Positions 15,612 to 23,418 of a DNA stretch of 51,651 nucleotides are shown in pieces. Source of the stretch: Eubacterium sp. (GTDB lineage Bacteria > Bacillota > Clostridia > Lachnospirales > Lachnospiraceae); assembly GCA_003486385.1 (NCBI GenBank), contig DNFT01000110.1, forward strand, positions 1 to 51,651, read 5' to 3'. The notes beneath the pieces are model-generated. The model had not been told where the DNA came from. It searched no databases and was given only the letters and a program-made list of their open reading frames with translations. Each line of letters begins with the position of its first letter. Position 1 is the first letter of the stretch. A program made the position numbers and the translations under genes.

Positions 15612-16571
15612 TTACAGCTTATCGTTCATAATGTTCTTGTAGCCTTCTCCGTATATCTCATTCGCACTCGATATTATCATAAACGCATCCTTATCCTCAC
15701 CCTTTACTATCTCTTCAATAGCTGGTCCTTGCTGCTTTCTGGCAACACACAGTATCACGCGCTTTTCCTTTCCGCTGTATGCGCCCTTTCCCTGCAGGAA
15801 AGTCACCGTTATGTCTATCTCGTTCATAATTCTCTGCGAGATTGCCTCCGGATTGTCACTTATAATATAGAAGAGCTTCGCCTCATCCCCTCCGTACAGC
15901 ACCAGATCAAGCACCTTGCCCTGAACAAACACCGAAATAAGCGCGTATATAATGATGTTGATGTCCTTGAACACGAACCCGGAGAACGCAACTATCACAA
16001 TATCTGTGAGCAGGAAGATGACTCCTGTCTTGATATGCTTATATTTATCGTGCAGAACCTTCACTATAATGTCCGTTCCTCCTGTTGTCGCCCTGCTCTT
16101 AAATACAATAGCAACACCAACACCCACAAGAACGCTTCCTGCCATAGTCGCAATCAGAAGGTCATCCGTGAGTGCGCCAAGATGTGCAAGCTTATTTGTG
16201 AAATATGAGTTGAGTAGAATCGAAAAGAACGTGGAGGCAATGAATCTTATTCCATACTTCCACAGACCAAGAACCATTATCGGAACATTTATTATAAAGT
16301 AGAGTGTACCGGTCTCTATATTGCATATTCTGTTAAGAACAATAGCAAGTCCCGAGGCGCCTCCGGGTGCAAGATTATTAGGATCAAGAAAGAGGCTGAT
16401 ACCACAGGCATAAATGAATGAACCTATAGCTACGCCCAGCAGATTTATAATCATTCCTCCGAACCTATTCTCTCCTATGGAGGAGCCTATTTTCTTAATC
16501 TTCTCTACCATTCCAATCACCATTTCCCGGATATCGGATATTACACTATCATCAATTCCGAAATCATACAT
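15612..16571 (-). CDS. YitT family membrane protein (DUF161 plus DUF2179)
   Basis: A 319-residue protein with an N-terminal set of five or six membrane helices (about 40-200), including the family stretch around DPNNLAPGGASG, and a cytosolic C-terminal DUF2179 domain (about 225-310). The biochemical role of the family is not established; transport has been suggested. No clear ribosome site precedes the chosen ATG, and starts about 17-21 codons downstream are possible. It lies between the Ca2+ exchanger and spoVAD, inside the sporulation cluster, and is followed by a terminator. A paralogue is at 39108-39980. Confidence 0.8.
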   Translation of the reverse strand: MYDFGIDDSVISDIREMVIGMVEKIKKIGSSIGENRFGGMIINLLGVAIGSFIYACGISLFLDPNNLAPGGASGLAIVLNRICNIETGTLYFIINVPIMVLGLWKYGIRFIASTFFSILLNSYFTNKLAHLGALTDDLLIATMAGSVLVGVGVAIVFKSRATTGGTDIIVKVLHDKYKHIKTGVIFLLTDIVIVAFSGFVFKDINIIIYALISVFVQGKVLDLVLYGGDEAKLFYIISDNPEAISQRIMNEIDITVTFLQGKGAYSGKEKRVILCVARKQQGPAIEEIVKGEDKDAFMIISSANEIYGEGYKNIMNDKL

Positions 16572-16629
16572 TGAATTTTTTTTAAATAACTTCAGTTATA
16601 CCCTTATTTACATATAATGCATACAAACA

Positions 16630-17571
16630 CTAAGCGGCAATAAGATATGCAAGATATACGCCGTAGCATACAAGCATGACTGCACCTGCCGGACGCTTGA
16701 GCTTCATGTCCTTATTGCATACGGATACCAGCAGAATGACTGCTGCCACAATGGCAATAATACTGTCCACAACGAATTTTGCCTCGAAAACAACAGGTGT
16801 GATAAGAGCTGTCGTTCCGGCTACAAACAAAATGTTAAATATATTGCTTCCAACAATATTTCCTATGGCAATATCTGCTTTTCCTCTTCTGGCTGCCGTG
16901 ACAGAGGTCACAAGCTCAGGAAGCGACGTTCCAAAGGCAACTATTGTAAGACCTATTATTCTGTCGCTCATGCCAAATGCCTTGGCGATGGCTGTGGCCC
17001 CGTCAACCGCAAGGTCGCTGCCTAATACAATCGCTGCAATACCGCCCACTATCGCAATAAGCTGAACAGGAAGACTCCACTTCTTATCCTCCTCGTCGCT
17101 CTCCTCAGCCTTGTTATTCTTAGCAATCCATAAGAGATATCCAAGATAACCGATAAAAACAAGCCACATAATAATTCCTTCAAAGAGCACTATCTCACCA
17201 CCAGTGTAGCCAAACACAAGAAAAAGAACCGATACCGCAATCATCCCCGGTATCTCAAACCTTCTTGTGGAACGCTGCACCGCAATAGGTGTAATAACCG
17301 CCGTGAGTCCTAAAATTACCAGAATGTTCATAATATTGCTTCCGACAACATTCCCTACCGTAATTCCGGCACTTCCCTTAAGAGCTGAGGTAATACTTAC
17401 GGCCGCCTCCGGCATTGATGTACCCATAGCTGCAATGGTAAGTCCTATAACCAGCTGAGGAATACCAAATCTCGCCGCAATTCCGACTGCTCCGTCAACA
17501 AAAAAATCCGCTCCTTTTACCAGAAGCACAAATCCGGCAACAAGGGCAGCAAACGCTAAAAACAAATTCAT
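16630..17571 (-). CDS. Cation/Ca2+ exchanger, CaCA family (YrbG type)
   Basis: A membrane antiporter expected to exchange Ca2+ for Na+ or H+ (and perhaps K+). The 313-residue protein has two inverted halves, each with an alpha repeat. The first repeat shows GTSMPE and GNVVGSN and the second GTSLPE and GNIVGSN, with the conserved Glu in each. An acidic loop (about 150-165) joins the halves. GGAGAG upstream of the ATG at 17569-17571 supports the start over the 20-codon longer frame. It sits between spoVAC and spoVAD, and its ion is the one co-packaged with dipicolinate, so a link with spore calcium is possible but unproven. Confidence 0.88.
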   Translation of the reverse strand: MNLFLAFAALVAGFVLLVKGADFFVDGAVGIAARFGIPQLVIGLTIAAMGTSMPEAAVSITSALKGSAGITVGNVVGSNIMNILVILGLTAVITPIAVQRSTRRFEIPGMIAVSVLFLVFGYTGGEIVLFEGIIMWLVFIGYLGYLLWIAKNNKAEESDEEDKKWSLPVQLIAIVGGIAAIVLGSDLAVDGATAIAKAFGMSDRIIGLTIVAFGTSLPELVTSVTAARRGKADIAIGNIVGSNIFNILFVAGTTALITPVVFEAKFVVDSIIAIVAAVILLVSVCNKDMKLKRPAGAVMLVCYGVYLAYLIAA

Positions 17572-17684
17572 AAAACTCTCTCCTTTTTTGTATCTTATAC
17601 GGCACTCACATACAATATTCCGATTATGCAAAACATAAGGCGGAGCTTCTGCCGGTTCCCCGGCAAAACCCCCGCCATAAAGTC

Positions 17685-18173
17685 TTATCCAAACACAAAT
17701 TGGCGTGCATTATGTGCATAACGCTTAACAGTATACATAGTCTCCCTCGCTGAACAATATTTATCAGCCATACAGACAATCCATGCCTCCCTGCACTTAG
17801 GCGGTATCGGTGTAAGCGGAAACATATGACGCACAATGACATTCTTCTCAATATCATTAAGCCTGAAATCCCTGCTTGCATTCCTGAGTGCAAAATACGG
17901 ATGCTTAAATCCATGTAGTGAATGTCCCTTATTCTTCTCATGCCAGTCATATAAAAAATAATCGTGAAGCAATGCGCCTCTTACCAGCGCCTTCCTGTCA
18001 ACCTTGATATGGAGCTTTTTTGCAATCATAAGGCTTACATAAGCCACAGATATGCAATGCTTCATAACCGATGTGTTCCCATGCTGCACAAAACCACTCG
18101 TCTGCTTAAAATGAGATTTCTTATCTGTTCTCACCTCAGAAAGAATAGCCTTAATTGACTTAAAATTATTCAA
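17685..18173 (-). CDS. HD-domain metal-dependent phosphohydrolase
   Basis: A 162-residue protein with the HD-superfamily pattern: His39, the His70-Asp71 doublet, His residues near 84-91 and 116, and Asp137. Such proteins hydrolyse phosphomonoesters or phosphodiesters of nucleotides; many small Firmicute members are uncharacterised. AGGAG six bases before the ATG is a good ribosome site. It is the gene after spoVAC in transcription order, with a hairpin between, and ahead of the Ca2+ exchanger. Substrate and any spore role are unknown. Confidence 0.82.
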   Translation of the reverse strand: MNNFKSIKAILSEVRTDKKSHFKQTSGFVQHGNTSVMKHCISVAYVSLMIAKKLHIKVDRKALVRGALLHDYFLYDWHEKNKGHSLHGFKHPYFALRNASRDFRLNDIEKNVIVRHMFPLTPIPPKCREAWIVCMADKYCSARETMYTVKRYAHNARQFVFG

Positions 18174-18202
18174 TGTACACTCCTATCGGTCTAAAATATG
18201 AC

Positions 18203-18249
18203 CCTCTTATATTGTATAAACCCATACGCCTATAGTTGCACATAAGAGG
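18203..18249 (-). other. Hairpin between spoVAC and the HD-domain gene
   Basis: CCTCTTAT (18203-18210) and ATAAGAGG (18242-18249) form an 8-bp stem with a 31-base loop and no T tract. It may be an RNA-processing or weak stop signal. Confidence 0.35.
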
Positions 18250-18256
18250 TAAAATG

Positions 18257-18742
18257 TCAAGATATTATATCGGCAAAAATTAATATCCAGTAAATAATTC
18301 CAAGTATCCAGCTTAGCAATATTCCATACAGAATAACCGGACCGGCTATTGTAAATATTTTACAGCCTACTCCAAAAACAAATCCTTCCTTTTTAAATTC
18401 AATCGCCGGAGCGGCAACAGAATTGGCAAATCCCGTTATCGGAACAAGTGACCCTGCCCCACCCCACTTTGTAATAGAAGGATAGATATTAAGTGCAGTC
18501 AGAATAACACTTATCAAAACCAGGGTGAGAGTTGTCCATGCGGCAGCTGTATCCTTGTCATTCCAGAGCATATACATATTCATGACTGCCTGACCGACAG
18601 TACATATAATTCCTCCCGTCACAAATGCCTGTGCACAGTTTTTCAGACAGCTATGCTTAGGCGTGACCTGTTCTACATAATCATTGTAGCTTTCATTTCT
18701 CTTTTCTATACGTTCCTGTGTGCGTGTCTTTTTGTCCTTCAT
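18257..18742 (-). CDS. spoVAC: Stage V sporulation protein AC
   Basis: SpoVAC is the mechanosensitive membrane subunit of the SpoVA complex for Ca-dipicolinate. The 161-residue protein has a charged N-terminus (about 1-40) and about four membrane helices, with the family stretch GAGSLVPITGFANS in the middle. AGGAGG five bases before the ATG at 18740-18742 fixes the start; a longer frame to 18772 is unsupported. In Bacillus it directly follows spoVAB; here an EAL gene lies between them. A TGAATA box occurs upstream, but I see no convincing sigma-G -10 with it. Confidence 0.93.
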   Translation of the reverse strand: MKDKKTRTQERIEKRNESYNDYVEQVTPKHSCLKNCAQAFVTGGIICTVGQAVMNMYMLWNDKDTAAAWTTLTLVLISVILTALNIYPSITKWGGAGSLVPITGFANSVAAPAIEFKKEGFVFGVGCKIFTIAGPVILYGILLSWILGIIYWILIFADIIS

Positions 18743-18825
18743 AGACGCCTCCTGAATGAAATATACTAACATTATCCCTTTTTTATAAGTTCTTATTCAT
18801 TCAGAAGCAGTCTTCCCCGAAAACA

Positions 18826-20499
18826 CTATTTACATATAAGCTTTTCAATGCTTTCAATCGGTACCGGCTTCGAATAATAGTAGCCCTGATGCCAGGTCGC
18901 ACCGAACTTCTTGATATAATCATCTACCTCCCGGTTTTCTATGCCTTCAATGCATGTCTCTGTCTTCGTCCTCTTAGCATAGTCTATTATCGATTGTACC
19001 ATAGCCTGATTCTGCGGTTTATCCTTGATATCCCTTATAAAGCTCATATCAACCTTAAGCTCATCAAACGGCAGCTCAAGTGCCAGACTGAGTGAGCTGT
19101 TACCTGTTCCAAAATCATCAAGCGCAATCTTAATTCCCTTAGAATGGAAAAAATCAACCTCTCCCTTCAGAAAATCCACATCCAAATCCCTGCAGCGCTC
19201 AGTAAGCTCAAGGCAAAGCTCCTCAGGGCGTGCTCCGGTCTCCGACAGGATATTCATTACTGATTGACGGAACTCCCTTCTCTCAAGCTGTGCTGCAGAG
19301 ACATTGACATTGACAAAACAGCCGGGTAGCTCATCCCTTACCTTCTTTATATCATTAAGAGCCGTGCGCAAAATCCAGTTGCCCAGATCAAATATGCAAG
19401 GATCCTCCTCGAGCCATTCCATAAATATTCCCGGTGAAATTATTCCATACGGCTCCTTCTCCCAACGTATAAGTGCCTCCATGCCGCGTATAGTTCCATT
19501 CTTCGTATCGGCAATCGGCTGATAGAATAGCTTAAAGCCATCAAAATCACTCGTTGCGCACTGATGTATAAGTGCAATAAGCTCGAATTGATGCTGATTA
19601 TCTTTTCCGCCCATCTCATCATTAAAAACGACAAGCTCTCCATGATGTTCATATCTTGAATGATTAACTGCATACGTGAGTCTGCTTCTCACCGCATTCG
19701 AATCCGTCATATATGACTCTATATACACAGCACCTGCCGAAATCCTGAGCGGAATCTTCCTACCTTCAACCTCGACATTATTCTCCATGGCATCTTCTAT
19801 CTTTTCATAGATTTCCCTGAGCTTCTTTCGCGGTATATCCCCAAGCGCCAACACGAACTTCACACCTGAAAGCTTGTAGACATTAGAATTATCGTGCAAT
19901 ATGTTAATAAGCAGCTGAGCCACACAGTTGAGTACCTTATCGCCAAACGCCGCACCATACATCACGCTGATATGGCTGAACTGGTCTAGGTTTACCTTGA
20001 GCAGTGCACCCCTTCTGCCTTCCGATATATATTCATCGAGCTGACGTGTCAGAACTGCTTCTGTCCTTAGCCCCGTAACTGTATCCACCTCATCAGACAA
20101 ACCATAATTAACGAATCTGGTTATAAGTAAAAGCGGTTTCCCTTCATTATCACTGATCATCCTCGACATAGCGTTGAAGCGGTTATACTTGTCTCCGTCT
20201 TTAACGCGATATTCCCATGACTTGTCAAGGTCATTTCCTTCAACGCGCCGTCCGAAGCAGTATTTAAAAGTCTCAACATCATCCGGGTGCAGTTCTCTCT
20301 TGGTCTTTTCCTTCCCAATGGCAGTATAATTCTGTTCAAGCCCGAAATATTCCAGCGTACTCTCGGACCACCATGTGATACCGATTTTCAGATTTGTGAT
20401 TGAATAATATGATTTCTTCGCAAGCGATGCCATCTGTTTAACCAGCTCAGGAAAAATTCCATCCATATCCGACCAGAATTTCTTTTCATTTTCGTCCAT
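18826..20499 (-). CDS. PAS-GGDEF(degenerate)-EAL protein, probable cyclic-di-GMP phosphodiesterase
   Basis: A cytosolic 557-residue signalling protein with a PAS-like domain (about 30-130), a GGDEF-fold domain (about 135-295) and an EAL domain (about 305-555). The diguanylate cyclase signature is degenerate (SGVKF at 211-215 in place of GGDEF), so that half is probably regulatory. The EAL half keeps its metal and catalytic motifs: EALIRW at 341, NVS, LELTE, DDFGTG, KVDMSF, EGIE and QGYYYSKP. It should therefore hydrolyse cyclic-di-GMP. GGGAGG six bases before the ATG fixes the start. It sits between spoVAB and spoVAC. Confidence 0.9.
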   Translation of the reverse strand: MDENEKKFWSDMDGIFPELVKQMASLAKKSYYSITNLKIGITWWSESTLEYFGLEQNYTAIGKEKTKRELHPDDVETFKYCFGRRVEGNDLDKSWEYRVKDGDKYNRFNAMSRMISDNEGKPLLLITRFVNYGLSDEVDTVTGLRTEAVLTRQLDEYISEGRRGALLKVNLDQFSHISVMYGAAFGDKVLNCVAQLLINILHDNSNVYKLSGVKFVLALGDIPRKKLREIYEKIEDAMENNVEVEGRKIPLRISAGAVYIESYMTDSNAVRSRLTYAVNHSRYEHHGELVVFNDEMGGKDNQHQFELIALIHQCATSDFDGFKLFYQPIADTKNGTIRGMEALIRWEKEPYGIISPGIFMEWLEEDPCIFDLGNWILRTALNDIKKVRDELPGCFVNVNVSAAQLERREFRQSVMNILSETGARPEELCLELTERCRDLDVDFLKGEVDFFHSKGIKIALDDFGTGNSSLSLALELPFDELKVDMSFIRDIKDKPQNQAMVQSIIDYAKRTKTETCIEGIENREVDDYIKKFGATWHQGYYYSKPVPIESIEKLICK

Positions 20500-20655
20500 A
20501 AAGAGCCTCCCATTCCGGTTCTTTTGTATAGCCTAAATCCGTATACACGTATAAAATATTAAATATCTTTACCTGTTAAAAACTTTCTCACAAATAATTA
20601 TAACTATAAAATCACAAAAAAACAATACCGGAATAACTTCTTTATGCTTTATTAA

Positions 20656-21096
20656 CTATATCTTCATTCCAAGTAAATAAAATAATAGATTTCCTATACA
20701 TTTTCCAAGTGCAAACGCAATTATGATCACAGGAAGCCCCATTGTTATCTTAGCCCGCCTGAAAAATACCGGAATCGTCTTTATCGTCTCGGCAAGTGCG
20801 ATAATCATACTACCGACAAATATTCCGTAACACAGGCCTGATACAGCCGTAAATATAATTCCGGCCCCTGACATTCCGAAATGTATCCCCAATGACCACC
20901 ATGCATTTCCAAGAATCGCTCCCGCTGCCAGTGTATTTTCATACGTCTTTATATAGGCTGCCGTCTTTGTCCTCTGCGCGTAGGTTGTGACCACTCCAAT
21001 CGCGGTTATGAAGGCGAAAAAGCCCGCGGCGACCATCGTTCCGGCACTCAAGCCTATGACAGCAAGAAAGATTTTCTTAATCCACATCAATTTCAT
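20656..21096 (-). CDS. spoVAB: Stage V sporulation protein AB
   Basis: A 146-residue membrane subunit of the SpoVA complex with four or five helices. It overlaps the 3' end of spoVAA by 20 bases, as expected for translationally coupled genes. GGGAG four bases before the ATG at 21094-21096 supports this start over one five codons upstream. Gene order sigF-spoVAA-spoVAB and the hydrophobicity pattern give the identification; the sequence itself is only weakly conserved. Confidence 0.85.
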   Translation of the reverse strand: MKLMWIKKIFLAVIGLSAGTMVAAGFFAFITAIGVVTTYAQRTKTAAYIKTYENTLAAGAILGNAWWSLGIHFGMSGAGIIFTAVSGLCYGIFVGSMIIALAETIKTIPVFFRRAKITMGLPVIIIAFALGKCIGNLLFYLLGMKI

Positions 21097-21703
21097 TCTT
21101 CTCCCTCGCACTCTGCTTTATCATCGCCGTATCAATGTCATCCTCATAGAGCCTCATCTCAACCTCAAGAGGGGTCGGATCCTTTCCGGATTTCCAGCTT
21201 CCAAAATGACCATAAAATACGATAATCCCCAGTGCAAGACCTATTGAATATGTGATTTCAAGAATCCTTCCGCCTGTATTCCCATCGCCGTATACCAGCT
21301 CATATATTCTTGAAAACATGTCCGCCATTCCGACATCGTTGTTGTACGCCATCACTGCGAAGCCGCCTCCGAGCAATGTAATCAGACAGATAAAGAACAC
21401 CTTTGCATATTCGGCAGCCTTACCCTTACCTTTTAAATCTTTATGCTCTATGACAATGTCCTGCTCTCCGTCACTCTCCACACAGATACCCGGAAATTCC
21501 TTTGATATACATTCAATCACCTTGAGTACACTCACCACATATCTTCTCTTTTTATCTTCCTGCAGCTTCAATATCTTTATAGCCTTCACTCTGTTTACTA
21601 TATTCCTGTTCTCACAGTACACGCCCGCAATATCACTTATAAAAACATCTGTTCTATCAACACACGCGCTTTTGTTAAGTTTAATATATATCGTCTGTTC
21701 CAT
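21077..21703 (-). CDS. spoVAA: Stage V sporulation protein AA
   Basis: The 208-residue protein has a soluble N-terminal domain (about 1-105) and two membrane segments (about 115-135 and 160-185), ending in a charged tail, as in SpoVAA. It is part of the Ca-dipicolinate channel complex. GAGG six bases before the ATG at 21701-21703 fixes the start. It lies just after sigF, with an 86-base gap, and overlaps spoVAB. Confidence 0.88.
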   Translation of the reverse strand: MEQTIYIKLNKSACVDRTDVFISDIAGVYCENRNIVNRVKAIKILKLQEDKKRRYVVSVLKVIECISKEFPGICVESDGEQDIVIEHKDLKGKGKAAEYAKVFFICLITLLGGGFAVMAYNNDVGMADMFSRIYELVYGDGNTGGRILEITYSIGLALGIIVFYGHFGSWKSGKDPTPLEVEMRLYEDDIDTAMIKQSAREKNEIDVD

Positions 21704-21789
21704 ACTCATCCTCATTTCCAATAATGCTGTTACATAATGCTATTATTCCTATGAGGATTTTATTTATACATTGATATTTTATCCGGCTG

Positions 21790-22533
21790 TTACGTTATAT
21801 ACCCACGGAGCTTCCTAAGTATTTTTTTCTCAAGCCTGCTGACCTGTACCTGACTGATTCCAAGCTTGTCCGCCACCTGTGTCTGCGTCATTTCCTTAAA
21901 ATACCTGAGCATAATAAGCTTTCCCTCCAGCTCATCAAGCTCAGCTAACAGCTGTTCCAGTAAAATAGAATTGAGAAGCTGCTCCTGTGCTCCGGCAAAT
22001 TCATCCTTTACGGTATCCCCGCTGCTGCCGGACAGCTTGTCCACAAGATATACCTCATTGCCGTCATTCTGATATATCGTCCTGTAAATCGACTCAACAT
22101 CCGTATTCGCCTCAAGCGCCATAACCACATCCTCAACCGACAGCTCCGTGGCTGCCGCAAGCTCCTCTATCGTTGCCTCCCTTCCGTTCTGTGATACAAG
22201 CTTATCGGACGCCTTCTTTATCCTGTATCCATTCTCCTTGAGCGAACGGCTTACCTTGAGCATTCCGTCATCCCTTAAAAATCTTTTTATCTCGCCGGCT
22301 ATCATCGGCACCGCATAGGTGGAAAACCTGACATCAAAGCTGTCATCGAATTTATCTATTGCCTTTATGAGTCCTATCGTTCCTATCTGATTAATATCCT
22401 CAAGCTCATACCCTCTTCCGGCAAAGCGCCGGGACACACTGTACACCAGCCCGATATTTTCAAGCACAAGCTTGTCCCTGGCAGCTTTATCACCATTATG
22501 TGCTCTTAAGATAAGTTCTTTGGTATCATCCAT
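21790..22533 (-). CDS. sigF: RNA polymerase sporulation sigma factor F
   Basis: The first forespore-specific sigma factor, held inactive by SpoIIAB until septation. The 247-residue protein shows sigma region 2 (RFSTYAVPMIAGEIKRFLRD), region 3 (about 90-150) and a region 4.2 helix-turn-helix near the C-terminus (TQTQVADKLGISQVQVSRLE). AAGGG upstream of the ATG at 22531-22533 marks the start. The order spoIIAA-spoIIAB-sigF separates it from sigma-G, which is otherwise similar. Confidence 0.95.
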   Translation of the reverse strand: MDDTKELILRAHNGDKAARDKLVLENIGLVYSVSRRFAGRGYELEDINQIGTIGLIKAIDKFDDSFDVRFSTYAVPMIAGEIKRFLRDDGMLKVSRSLKENGYRIKKASDKLVSQNGREATIEELAAATELSVEDVVMALEANTDVESIYRTIYQNDGNEVYLVDKLSGSSGDTVKDEFAGAQEQLLNSILLEQLLAELDELEGKLIMLRYFKEMTQTQVADKLGISQVQVSRLEKKILRKLRGYIT

Positions 22534-22554
22534 ATATACCACACCCTTATCTTT

Positions 22555-22986
22555 TTATTTATTTTTACTTATTTCTTTCTTCATAATAACCTTCGTCCCC
22601 TTACCCGGTTCCGATTCCACATGCAGATAGTCCATGAATATCTCCATAAATGTAAATCCCATTCCCGAACGCTCCTCCAAGGCTCCGGTTGTATACAGCG
22701 GTTCCATCGCCTTGTTCACATCCTCTATACCACAGCCATCATCACTTATGCATATAGTCAATATATTCTCATCAATATCGGCATTGATATGTATTATCCC
22801 TCCCTGCTTCTTATATCCATGAATAATCGAATTGGTCACTGCCTCAGATACCGCAGTCTTAATGTCATTTATTTCCTCCAATGTAGGGTCGAGCCTTGCA
22901 CAGAATGCTGCTATGCACACTCTGGCAAAGCCTTCATTTTCGGATATCGCATCCATCTCCATATAGAACCTGCTGCTTGTACTCAT
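22555..22986 (-). CDS. spoIIAB: Anti-sigma F factor (serine kinase) SpoIIAB
   Basis: It binds sigma-F and phosphorylates SpoIIAA. The 143-residue protein has the GHKL ATPase boxes: N-box NSIIHGY, G1 box DDGCGIED and G2 box GMGF. Its ATG overlaps the spoIIAA stop codon by one base (TGATG), and GGGAGG lies just upstream, so the two are translationally coupled. It ends 21 bases before sigF. Confidence 0.96.
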   Translation of the reverse strand: MSTSSRFYMEMDAISENEGFARVCIAAFCARLDPTLEEINDIKTAVSEAVTNSIIHGYKKQGGIIHINADIDENILTICISDDGCGIEDVNKAMEPLYTTGALEERSGMGFTFMEIFMDYLHVESEPGKGTKVIMKKEISKNK

Positions 22987-23333
22987 CACACATTTCCTCC
23001 CGCCTCACATAATGCTGCCTCCACACTGTCCTTCTCGACAGTTATTGTGTACAGTCCGGCTATTTTAAATATTCGTTCAAGTCCTCTCCCTAGATTTGCC
23101 ACATATATTTTCCCCTTACATGGTGCTAGCTTTTTGTATCGTCCCATTATAAAGCCAATGCCTGAGCTGTCCATAAAGCTCTTATTTTCAAAATCCATAA
23201 TGACATATCTTATTCCTCTCCTGTCTATAATCTCATCCACCGGACTGCGAAGCTGCTCCGTAAGATGGTGATCCAATTCCTTATCCAGATGTATAATCAG
23301 ACAATTCCCCTTAACAACATACGGGTCATCCAT
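22986..23333 (-). CDS. spoIIAA: Anti-anti-sigma F factor SpoIIAA
   Basis: When unphosphorylated it pulls SpoIIAB off sigma-F. The 115-residue STAS-domain protein has the phosphorylation loop FMDSSGIGF with Asp55, Ser56 and Ser57, the latter being the expected phospho-Ser. AGGAGG eight bases before the ATG at 23331-23333 fixes the start; the longer open frame runs through a terminator and is unsupported. It is the first gene of the spoIIA operon and begins only about 20 bases after an intrinsic terminator. Confidence 0.95.
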   Translation of the reverse strand: MDDPYVVKGNCLIIHLDKELDHHLTEQLRSPVDEIIDRRGIRYVIMDFENKSFMDSSGIGFIMGRYKKLAPCKGKIYVANLGRGLERIFKIAGLYTITVEKDSVEAALCEAGGNV

Positions 23334-23353
23334 GTGCTCTCCCTCCTTAACAT

Positions 23354-23400
23354 AAAATAAAAAAACACGCACGAAAATAACTCCTCCTCGTGCGTGTTTT
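23354..23400 (-). terminator. Strong intrinsic terminator between the TPR gene and spoIIAA
   Basis: Minus-strand AAAACACGCACGA (23388-23400) pairs perfectly with TCGTGCGTGTTTT (23362-23374) around a 13-base loop, and the T tract continues to about 23354. It should stop transcripts from the TPR gene before spoIIAA. Confidence 0.9.
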
Positions 23401-23418
23401 ATAAAATCCGTCGTATTT

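Noticed and set aside
18740..18800. Sigma-G promoter for spoVAC from a TGAATA box
   Set aside because: The box is present, but no sequence close to CATACTA lies 17-18 bases downstream.
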